From Branchiostoma belcheri (taxonomy: Eukaryota; Chordata; Leptocardii; Amphioxiformes; Branchiostomatidae): a stretch of DNA of 64,000 bases. Location: NCBI RefSeq assembly GCF_001625305.1, contig NW_017803379.1, forward strand, positions 3,284,506-3,348,505, in the 5' to 3' direction. The notes beneath the pieces were generated by a model. That model saw only the letters and a list, made by a program, of their open reading frames with translations, had not been told where the DNA came from and made no database searches. How positions within the stretch are numbered: the first letter of the stretch is position 1; each line of letters begins with the position of its first letter. Below, piece by piece: positions 13,438 through 25,400 of this stretch. The translations under genes were made by a program, and so were the position numbers.

Positions 13438-16400
13438 CTGAAACAGTTAAACAACAGGGAGACTAAATCAGTCATCTGATAAAGGTCGATGAGATCCACT
13501 GAAAATTCATGGTGAATGTTTCTGCTACAACTATAAACAAGTTTTACAATATTCTAACCATGCTTTGCTGCTGTGGTTTGATTTTGACATGGTGACTACT
13601 TGAAGCTTAAAAATGAACGAGTAATACTCAGTGTTATTGCTATATACTCATACATGTATATGATACAAAATCAATGAAAAGTACATGTAGGCAAAGACTA
13701 CTCAAAGCAATGACATTCACACTAACACTGCCATCCCTGTCCCTGGTGCTGAATGACATTCACACTGCCTTGTCGACGTTGTTAACCAGCTGACAAAAAC
13801 TTCAGACAAGAGAAGGACAGTTACTACCTTGGTAACAACTGACTTTGCTAAGGCTTTCGATAGAGTAGATCACAGCCTAGCTGTCTCAAGTCTACTCGAA
13901 CTGGGACTAAGAAGCTCTCTCGCCAAATGGATTTGCTCCTTCCTCACTGCCAGGCAACAGAGAGTAATGTACAAGGGGGTGTATTCTGACTGGAGGGAGA
14001 CTACTTGTGGCCTTCCACAAGGAACTGTTTTAGGCCCACTGATATTTCTCGCTCTGATCAACAGTGCAAACGAGAACTCCTCCGCTAGGCGGTGGAAGTT
14101 CGTTGACGATCTTAACCTTGCGGAGAGCAGAATGATCGGGGAGACCTCAACCATTCAGACAGACTTAAACCATCTTGAGCAATGGGCAACATCGAGGAAA
14201 ATGCAGCTCCATCCAGGGAAGTGCAAAGCTATGCACGTGTTTTTCACAAGAACTCCCCCTCCACTGCCGTCTTTATCCATTGCTGGTATACTGTTGGAAG
14301 AAGTGAAGGCAGTGAAACTCCTTGGTTTACACCTTCAGGCCGACCTAGGTTGGAATACTCATGTCGATCACGTTGTCAAACAAGGTAGCAGGAAGCTCTT
14401 CCTCCTCAAACAACTCAAACAGTTTGACCTTTCTAGGGATGACTTACTTACCTGCTACAAAACGTTTGTCCGTCCGAGCTGTGAATACGCGGCGCCCACC
14501 TGGCATCCTGGACTGACTACCAGACAACGTCACAGGATCGAGTATATCCAGAAACGCGCGTGTCGAGTAATACTCGGGTCAGCTTATACTTCATACCCCG
14601 AGGCATGTGCAACGCTGGACTTACCTACGCTAGAAGACCGAAGGGTCCAACTTTGCCTGAACTTTGCTATGAAAGTTCTCAGATCACAGGACTTCCAACA
14701 CTGGCTACCGCCCAGGAGGGGCACCACCACTGAGCGCACCACTCGTTCCAGTAACAAACTGACCCTTACCAAATGTAGAACTGAGCGGTACAAACAGAGT
14801 AGCGTCCCATACATGACCTACCTCCTGAACAGTCACTATTTGTGTTAGACACCGTACGTTAAAGTCGTTGTAAATAATGCCTGTGTTAATGCCTGTGTAA
14901 ATAAATGTAAATAAATGTGTAATGAATTTGCATGTACAACTGGACGCAATTCAGCCTTTGGCTGCAAAGTCCACGTTTTTTTTTACGAATAAAACACCAT
15001 TTGATGCTTTGCTGCTGTCATTTGATTTTGACATGGTGACTACTTGAAGCTTAAAAATGAAAAAAGATACTCAGTGTTATTGCTATATACTCATACATGT
15101 AACTTTGTTATATGATACAAAATCAATGAAAAGCACATGTAGGCAAAGACTACTGAACCCTGAATGACATTCACACTGACACTGCCATCCCTGTCCCTGG
15201 TGCTGAATGACATTCACACTGACACTGCCATCCCTGTCCCTGGTGCTGAATGACATTCACACTGACACTGCCATCCCTGTCCCTGAATGACATTCACACT
15301 AACACTGCCATCCCTGTCCCTGGTGCTGAATGACATTCACACTGACACTGCCATCCCTGTCCCTGGTGCTGAATGACATTCACACTAACACTGCCATCCC
15401 TGTCCCTGGTGCTGAATGATATTCACACTGACACTGCCATCCCTGTCCCTGGTGCTGAATGACATTCACACTGACACTGCCATCCCTGTCCCTGGTGCTG
15501 AATGAAATTCACACTAACACTGCCATCCCTGTCCCTGTCGCATTCTGCTGGAAATCCAGTAATCAATCAATGTTGAACAATGCGTACCACTAGATTATTC
15601 ATAACTATCTCCAAAGACTTGGCTCTAAGTTTTCTCACCTGGTACACATTTTCGTTACACACGATGCACTTCTCAGGCTTGGGCAGGATGAAGTTCTTTT
15701 TCTGCTGCCGAGACAGGAACTGTCCGGCTCGGTTCAGCTTGTTGTTGTTGGCCATCATGTCACCAGACTTGGCGGGGGGTGGGGACATACTGCCAGTGGG
15801 TTTGGACTCGGCTTGTTTTGAGGGGGATTTGGGGGGTTTGGGCTGCTCAGCTGGGGACTTTGCTGCTGGTATGATGACAGGGGTGGGGGGGTCAGCTGGC
15901 TTGGAGAAGGGCTTGGAGGGGCCACTCACAGACGGTCTGGATGCTGACGGCTTGGCTGTGACTGATCCAGTCTTTTCTACAACCTGTGTAAGGTCATCAA
16001 AAGGGTGGAAAAAGTCAAACAGAAGCCTGAACTGTACAGTTAAATATCAGCAAAGTCTGACACTATCAGTGGAATGGAACAAATTTGAAAGTTGATGCCT
16101 ACTAGAATAACTACTGCATTATACAATACTAGATCAAATTTACCTGGTATTGAATACTAGTACCATTACCAAAACTACTGACAATCATCAAATCACTACT
16201 TGATATGAAAAAAAATTAATCATAAAACATGATTCTTATTTGCATCTGACAAGTAAGTTTTAATATTGCTGTGATTTTGATACAGTACGTTAACATATGG
16301 TGTGGTGAAAGACTGTCCTAATAGCATGAAATGTGATTCATGCTATAAAATTTGACTTGAAAACAAGAAAAATCTTTACTTATCTTTGATGATTATATAA

Positions 16401-19400
16401 TATATTTGGCAAGATTATTGGCATTAAGCAAATGAGCAAGCATTTTAAGCCTGTTAGAGCATCAGAAGAGACAAAGCAAGGAGATTAGAAAGAAAGTAAG
16501 AACAATATTGTTGGAAAATTATCCTGTAACAGCATTAGCTACTTTACTACAGTGTACTGTATGACAAGGGCCTTCTGAGGACTGACCAACACTTTGGGAG
16601 GCACCGCGCTGGTGGACGGTTTGCGGACGGGGGACTTGGGCGGTGACGGGTTGGATGATGTGGCAGGGGGAGTCTTCTCAACCACCTGTCACAGCATGTA
16701 ACAATCTTAACCATAACACTTTAGGCTTACATCAGTGGACAACTGACTACAGTCCCTGTCACACATAGATGGCGTCCCGAACACTGCCCAACTCACCCAG
16801 AAATGGTTTGGAGTAGGTTGGGAGCAAGGTCGGCTGTGGTTGCCTGCACCAGCCGAATGTTTCAAAACATTTGCAAGGTTTGGGAGTGGACAAGAGGTTG
16901 GGCCATGGTTGGGGACTATTTGGCTGGTGATTGGGAACAGGTCTGATGTGATTTTTGCAAAAGGTTGGCATGGCCTAAATCTGGTCAGACTGCTCCTGAA
17001 CTTCAGTCAAGTTTGGTTGGTTGGTGGTTGGGGGAAGGTTCTGAATGTGTGACAGGGGCTTAACACTACACCATCAGCTAACAGTGCTTTTATCTAGGTG
17101 TGACTTTGGGTGAAACCTTAACCTTCTCCCTGCTGAGGTACTAGTTACCAGTATGGCAGCAGGAAGAACGTTAAGGTAGCCTGGATACCAGCTAGTGTTA
17201 AGTTTTAGTCTGCTCAACAGGTTGGCTATACAGGATCTATGAAGTGGACAGAGTGCTGAAGAAGGCTAATATCCAGGCTATAGAGATGATGTGTTCTAAA
17301 TTGGTGACTTGAAATATTAATAAAGTGTCTTAGTAGTGAGTTACCGGTACTGGTGACCATGAAGATTACAAAGAGAAAGGTTACAAGCCTAGTTTAGATT
17401 CTGTTCAGTTGAAAGGACAAGTTTAGATTTTGTACAGTGTAAGAAATACATGTACAAGGACACTAAAGTTGTGCTGAAAGTATTACACTCACCACCACCT
17501 TCTTCCCCCCGACCGTGTCGTCCTCATCCTTGCCTTCTCGTTCCTTCTGTTTTTTCTGAGCTATCCTTACCCAGGCCGGGACCTTGTCATCACCCTGGTC
17601 TTCCAGTGCCTTGATGGCACCAAAAACCTTCTTGGGCTGGGGCTTGTCTGCGAGGGACCTGAAATAACATAAATTATGTTATAATACAAAGAGTTTTAGT
17701 AAGTACTGAATAAATTAGAAAAAAGAAAAGAACACAAACGGAATTGGAACACAAGAATTGTTCTAGGTTCTGAATAAATAGTCTGTAATTGAAACACTTC
17801 CCTTTCACCCATTCCTACATATATAATTTAATATGAAAAGTCTGTTACTGTAACTGTTGTTTTCATGTTTTGAACATTTATTCTATTATCTTCAGCTTTA
17901 AGTCTAAATTGTATTTTTACTTCTAGAACTTAAAGATCCCTAACCCTTAAAGGTCCTTGTGTGCACAGTGCCATTACAACTAACCTAACAGTAGCAGTAG
18001 GTGACAGTGGGGTTGGCATCACAGGGGCAGAAGGCTTCTTCACCACTATGGTCTCCTTTGGTGCAGCGGATGCTGGCTTTGTGGGCTGAGAGCTGCTCGG
18101 AGTTGGCTCAGCTTTAGGTGGAACTGGCTTGAGTTTTGGCCTTGTGATAGTCTCAGTTTCAGGTGATGGCGGGGGCTCTGACTTTGCAAACATTTGCCTT
18201 GTTTCTGCAACGCTTAGACGCTTTGGCCGGACAGGTTCGTTCTTGGGCTCTGCTACAACCTGTTGTTCTTCCTTCTGTTCTTCTTCAGAGGGAGCTGTTT
18301 CATCTTCGACAGGACCGTTCTGCTTTTCTGTTTCCTTCTCAGGCTCCTCTTCTTCTTCTGGAGGTTCTTCCTCTGCAGGTGGAGCTTCATCTTCCGAAGA
18401 GGTGGTCTCCTGGGGGGTTTCCGGGAGGTCCTTCTCTGGCTGTTCATAATCCTCCTCAGCCTCCTCCTCCTCTTCCTCCTCTGGCTGCTGCACGGCACCA
18501 TGGGAATCTTCCTGCAGGGCATCTTCATGCTGCTCCTCTGGCTGGCTGGTTTCGAGGTCTAGATCTGGTGTCGGGTCTGGCTCTTCCGCTGGGGCGACCT
18601 CATTTTCTGCAGCGACCGTTTCTTCTCCTTGTTCTGGCTCTTCAGGTGGGGGTACCTCTTCTTCGAACGAGTCTTGCTTCTTGACCGACTGTTTCCTCTT
18701 CATCTCCTCCACAAGCTGTGCCCCCAGTGGGTCGGGCGGCCCCCGGGTCGGTGATTTCGGGGTGATGAGCTCGTCATCATCTGGAGGTTCCTGGCCGTCC
18801 TCGGCTCCAGGAGAGGCTGGGGTGGGCTGATCAGGCAGGTCTGAGGGAGGGGGTGAGTCTGCTGTGGGCTCCTCACCTGCAGATAAAGGACACAACCATT
18901 GTTGCACATAGATACTGTATACAGGGACAGTCTGTATCAGACATGTGTAGTGTGATATTCTGTACAGATAAAATTTCTTGATTGTGTACAGAACCTTTTG
19001 ATTATCTTATTTTTCCATCATTTGTCTGGGACCTAACCTACTGTGTACTTGCAGAAACTATTGAGATTATAGGCTGATGAAATTTCTGTCCTTGTCAAAG
19101 ACAATGTTTCACGACACAAAGGATTGAACACTCTTAAGAACTCGGCACAAGGAAATACAGAATACAAACAACACAGAAAAATATGGGTTAAAGAACACAC
19201 ACAAAAAAGATAAAATATTAGTAACAGCATCACACAAAAACACAAAGAAGCTAATACTACAGAAGGACTTTTTCATTCTGTACAAAGGACATGGGGTACA
19301 CAAGACCAGGTACATGTACTAGCAATGACCTGAGACACTGCATAATTGCTTGATACCCCCTCTACTCCAAAATGGTAAGACATTCTACACAATAAACCAT

Positions 19401-22400
19401 GTCTTCCCTAACAGGTGTTATTAATATAACAATCTTTAATTTTAACTAAGGACATTCAAGTGTGTACATTATATTATGTCATGACCTTTACATCCAAACC
19501 TTTTGTGATTTGCAGTTGGAGTGAGAATTGAATTGACCCAATACGAAGTCACTTGCAAGGGGTAGAGTGTCAAAATTAGTTGAAATAGGAATATCTTATG
19601 CACTGCCACGATGCAGCAATATGCATATTCTATGTTTTGTGCTTATGACATGCATTGAAAGTATTTTGTTTTTGTTTTTATACAACTAGTCTGGTTATCT
19701 GCCTAGCTACTGCAAATGTCTTCTGCACCTATGTGAGATTTGGAGGTCAGTAACAATGGTGTGAGTGGAGTTTTTTTATGCATGCTTCCTGGTCTGAGGG
19801 CAGTGTTCATAATTTTGGGAAGTGGGAGGAGGGTGTTAAGAGAGGTGATTGGCAAACTTGTCAGGATGTGTTGTTGTTACCTCCCCCTACAGCTGTGCGT
19901 TCTTGCTGTGCAACAACAGCCAATAGTCTCTGGGCTATTGCCTCCCCCGTGTCTTCATCTGTGGCCATATCTGCACTGCCTGCAGCACCTGAAGCACCCA
20001 CCAGGGGGCGACGATCGTGGTTATTGCTTGTCAACTTTTTCCAAGACTGAACCAAATGCATAGTTGAGGGCTCTCTCTGAACACTGATAGTCATCTTGGC
20101 AACTACTACAGTAACAGTAATATGGGATGGACAACACTGGAATGGTCTATGGAAAGGCAACTCAGGGCAACACACACATGGGACTAACTCTCATATTTTC
20201 TTCACTACTGTAGCTCTGCAGGTACAGGCTGTCACATCTACAAACACCATACAGCTACTGTACTGGCTCTAAACAGCATGTGTGAAAAAATGTTTATGTA
20301 CTTACTGTAACACTGCTTACAGTGGTTACAGATTAAGGATAAAAAATTCCACTTACTCATGATGATTTTGTGGAAAGCATTAAATAAACAATTGTAGCAT
20401 CTTCAGGACTTAAGAATGACTATAGAACTCCCTACCAGACGAGGATGCCCCTGAGTCTTCAGCCGCCTCCTCCTCCTGTCCTCCCCCTGCTTCATCCTCA
20501 ACCACTCCTTCATCATTCTGTCCTGCCTCTTCAGACTTACCTAGGCTGTCTGTAACAACACAAGCAAGACACACTCATGATCAGGAACATTTGCCTCCAA
20601 TATCATATTTTGTTAAAGCTCGCTCTACTGTCCCAGAAAGTGGAAAAGGTGCATTTATTAGGAAGCTGCATGTGCATAATGTGATACTACCAGTATTCAT
20701 TCATTCATGTTGCAGAGCACACATCAGCTGACTTTATTCTTAGAAATATATCAGGATGTATAGATAAAGGTTAGACATGAGATACAAAAGAAAATAGTTA
20801 CTCAAGCAACTGGATAGAGTTTCAAAATCTATCCATTGTTTTAGTAACTATTTTCTTGTGTACAATGTGTTGTGCTTAAGAGAAACTGCAGTATTTAGAA
20901 AGATAAGATTGTCTTGTGTTGAGCAAGAGCATCCATCCTTGCAATCAGCACAGTGATTCACCTTTCAGCACCAAGGAGAGAGAAAGCAGGTTTAAGTGAT
21001 TGATGTTCCTTTCTCCATGACGGTACTTTTGGACATGCATTAACAGCCGAGCGTGACGGAGATTAGCCTCTACCAGGCTTCACAGGCAGCTGGAAAGAGA
21101 GGAGACTAGAAATTTGCTAAATAGACAGATAACATGCCAGGGAAGCTGGTCTGCTAAAGAAGTACAGTTTGAAGGGAGCAGACCAACTCCTCTGGCATGA
21201 TATATGTCTATCTGGCTAATTTGAACTGCCTTTTAAGCTTGGTAGAGGCTAACATAGAGGGGTGCCAGCAAGGAAGTGTTAAACTGAGACCATTTTCACC
21301 TTCCACAACCTCAACACTACTAGCATCAGTACTGGCTACTGGTCCCTCATGTGAGGCTACTACAGGCATCTCCACTGAGGCCTCTATTTCTACGGGAGGA
21401 CAGAACTCCACAACTTGTTCCTCCAGGAGTGGCCCCTCCTCTCGGGTCGGTGTGAGAGTTGGGACAAAAGCATCTGTGTGAGAGGGACAGGTTTAGTATT
21501 TGTCATGTCACCCTGACCATTTTGATAGGGTCAAAACCTCACTGTTGTAATCACGAAGTTTTTGTATGCAAAAATATTGAATCTCATGATTAGAGGGAAA
21601 GAAAGTGAAATTAGATATAAAAGGAACAGTGCTTGAAGTGTACAGTATGTGCCCATGGTTAAAATCAAAGCAAATCTGTGAAAAGTTGAAGTGTTCATCC
21701 AGTGTTTTATCTGTCATCATTTGAGTCTGTGGCCTAAAACTATGGTGATGTCTTTATTTCTGGTGAGCTAATGTTAATCAAATCATTTTCTTTGTTGCAT
21801 CTAGTTGTCTTGTTTCTACAAAGAATTAGTAGATTTGTTACATCTGCTCCATTCAAGAAGTTTGATGGGGCAGCAGCCAGGGAAGTCTTTTATTGATTGG
21901 ATTGCACTGTTAGCAGGTGAGAATTCAGCACCTTGTGCCACCTGGTCTGATGTAGGTTCGGGGGACATTTGGACTTCTTCTTCACATAGAACTGACTGTG
22001 TAGGGACAGGTTCAGCTGCAGCTGTATCAGCTGGAGAGTCAGGTGCAACAGCAACTGGTGGAACCTCATTCTCAGTAGCTGCTGTCTTGACAACTTCATC
22101 ACTTTCAGTTTGGTGCCCTACAAGGTCTGATCAGGGTTTAGGGAAAACTAGTTTAATGTTGAAAAATTTGTCTTCATATGATCAAAGAAAACTAACATAA
22201 AACAGTTTTTAATCACATGATTTGGCAGTCAATCAAAGATGAAATGCGATGCAAATGTTGTTTATTTGGTTTTTTGATTAGGTGGCAGAGAACACTGAAC
22301 ATGTTAGCACCTGAGGGCTCTTGCAGGTGGTCAGCTGCAGGTGTGAAATTTGCCTCAGAGTCTGTGCTAGGTGCTGTAGCTGCAGTCGTGTCACTAGCTT

Positions 22401-25400
22401 CAACATCAGCTGCTGCAGTTATCTGTATGCCAGCTGTGATGTTGTCAGGTGCAACAGCTGTGGTGCTGTCAGGTGCTACAGCTGTGGTGCTGTCAGGTGC
22501 TACAGGTGTGGTGCTGCCAGGTACTACAGCTGTGGTGCTGCCAGGTGCTACAGCTGTGGTGCTGCCAGGTGCTACAGCTGTGGTGCTGCCAGGTGCTATA
22601 GCTGTGGTGCTGTCAGGTGCTACAGGTGTGGTGCTGCCAGGTACTACAGCTGTGGTGCTGCCAGGTGCTACAGCTGTGATGTTGTCAGGTGCAACAGCTG
22701 TGGTGCTGTCAGGTGCTACAGCTGTGGTGCTGCCAGGTGCTATAGCTGTTTCTGTGCCATCTGCTTCTACAGTGGATGTGGATGCCATATCTGTGGGTGT
22801 GTCAGCCATTTTATTGCCAAGCTCTGCAGCTGTGGATGCATCAACTGCAGCTGCGCCAGGCATTTCTGATGCAGGTGCTACAGCTGCTGTTATGTCAGGT
22901 GCTTCAGCTTTGGGTGTTGTGTCACCTGATTCTGTGCCAAGTGATTCTACTACAGGAATATCACCTGTCAGCTTCTCAGGTATTACAGCTACAGGTGTGC
23001 CACCTGCGCCCAAAACAGGTGCTTCCGATGTAGGTGTGTCATCTGTTTTGGGGGTTAAAGCTGTAGGCGTGTCACCTGTGTCTGCTACAGTTATGGTTAT
23101 GTCAACAGTTTCTGTGACGGGAGAAACAACTGCGGGAGGGTCACCATTTTCTGTCTCATCCTGAGACACTGAGGTTCTTGGAGAGTTATAATTCCCTGAA
23201 AGAGCAACATGTTGCCAAACACTGTTATGCTACACGTCCATGTCAAACTCCATTGTAATGTCATGTCTTGTCAGCAGGGCTTGCCCTTTGCAATAGCCAC
23301 AAGCTAGTTGGGCAGCCCTGACGTGTGTGCTGAACAGCCAAAACAGTTAATAAACACTGAATTATCAAAGCAGTTTTCAGTCTTTTCAATCCATTCATCT
23401 GACAAACATTGTTTGCAAAAAAAATTGCCCAATCACTTGTCTGTTGATCCTTGGCATTATCTTGTTTTCACTTCAGTGAGCGATTGATTGACTGGGAGTA
23501 TTGCTCAGATGTTTTGTTTTGATTAGAAAGATTAATGCATTTAATTTCAGGAGATTCAAGCCAATACAGCAACTCCAGTACCCGCCCTGGGAAAAGACTA
23601 GTCTAGAGAAATCTCTCACTCTATCATAATCTACGAGAGCAAAGCTGAATTACATGACTATACAATAATGTGCTGTTTACAGTGCATAAATGTGGTAAAT
23701 TTATCATGATAACATTATGTATCCTATGTTTCTCAAGGTGCTTGAAGAGTCTGTGCTTGTGCAGAAATGAAGAGGTAGAGGAAAAGATAGAGCACCTGTA
23801 CGGGGAGGTTTAGGGGGTGGTTCTGTGTCGGCAGGTGTCACCGGAGGTTCAGGTGAGTCAGCTGTACAAAACAGACAGCCCGACGCATGCAATCAACAAA
23901 ACAAACAAACAAACAAACAAATACTCCAACTGAAGAGCTTGGACAGGGCTTAAACAATAATAAATAGATTGAATGCATCTTACTCATTACATACTGCTAC
24001 AAACTACATTGAGAGACTATGATATAGATCTAAAACAAAAGTCAACCTATCTACTTCTAAGTCACCACAAAGCCAAACAGGGAAACACTCCTTCAACATG
24101 ATTCTAACCGCCCTATTACACCTCCACAAGTCTTTTGGACAGGAACAACAGATTGAGTTAAGTCTGCATTTGGTAAACATACTTCTGGATCTCTACCGTA
24201 AAAGGTAAGATCTTTCTAAATTGTGACATACTGTTTTAATTAAATAACACTGGAACTCTGAATTTTTCTTAAAGTAACACACATGAATGTTCAAAGACTG
24301 AGCAACTATAGAAAAATATTATTTCTTGATAATAACCAGACTAAGTATTACTAAGTACTTGATACATGTATGTGGAATACTTAGTGACAATGTCATATTG
24401 AAGGTAAATCTGTAGGTTGTATTAATGTCTGCTGAACCAAAATAACAGAGTGCTAACATTACCTGTCCTGTGATTCTCTGACATCTTGGGAATGTCTGGT
24501 GTTGTGCTGGGACTCTAGAAAAAAAAGAACACAGACTCAGGTTTCACTTCTTGCACTGTGACGTTCCACGAAATTCAGTTTCATGCATGTCTGATNNNNN
24601 NNNNNNNNNNNNNNNNNNNNNNNNNNNNNNNNNNNNNNNNNNNNNNNNNNNNNNNNNNNNNNNNNNNNNNNNNNNNNNNNNNNNNNNNNNNNNNNNNNNN
24701 NNNNNNNNNNNNNNNNNNNNNNNNNNNNNNNNNNNNNNNNNNNNNNNNNNNNNNNNNNNNNNNNNNNNNNNNNNNNNNNNNNNNNNNNNNNNNNNNNNNN
24801 NNNNNNNNNNNNNNNNNNNNNNNNNNNNNNNNNNNNNNNNNNNNNNNNNNNNNNNNNNNNNNNNNNNNNNNNNNNNNNNNNNNNNNNNNNNNNNNNNNNN
24901 NNNNNNNNNNNNNNNNNNNNNNNNNNNNNNNNNNNNNNNNNNNNNNNNNNNNNNNNNNNNNNNNNNNNNNNNNNNNNNNNNNNNNNNNNNNNNNNNNNNN
25001 NNNNNNNNNNNNNNNNNNNNNNNNNNNNNNNNNNNNNNNNNNNNNNNNNNNNNNNNNNNNNNNNNNNNNNNNNNNNNNNNNNNNNNNNNNNNNNNNNNNN
25101 NNNNNNNNNNNNNNNNNNNNNNNNNNNNNNNNNNNNNNNNNNNNNNNNNNNNNNNNNNNNNNNNNNNNNNNNNNNNNNNNNNNNNNNNNNNNNNNNNNNN
25201 NNNNNNNNNNNNNNNNNNNNNNNNNNNNNNNNNNNNAGAAACAACTGCGGGAGGGCCACCATTTTCTGTCTCATCCTGAGACACTGAGGTTCTTGGAGAG
25301 TTATAATTCCCTGAAAGACCAACATGTTGCCAAACACTGTTATGCTACACGTCCATGTCAAACTCCATTGTAATGTCATGTCTTGTCAGCAGGGCTAGCC

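Noticed and set aside
15167..15540. Regular spacing suggesting a CRISPR-like array
   Set aside because: Units are contiguous, with no unique spacers, in a eukaryotic intron; an ordinary minisatellite.
18129..18684. Plus-strand frames opposite the acidic exon 15
   Set aside because: Shadows of Glu-rich codons, giving Ser/Leu/Phe-rich translations without features.
22321..22869. Cys-rich plus-strand frame (CGAARCYS repeats)
   Set aside because: Another frame of the same 24-bp repeat; no family features and no splice context.
22217..23164. 315-codon plus-strand open frame opposite exon 10
   Set aside because: Produced by the 24-bp repeat, which has no stops in several frames. The minus strand has splice sites and phase agreement with its neighbours.
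24537..25379. Long frames across 24596-25236
   Set aside because: They span an N gap and contain no real codons there.
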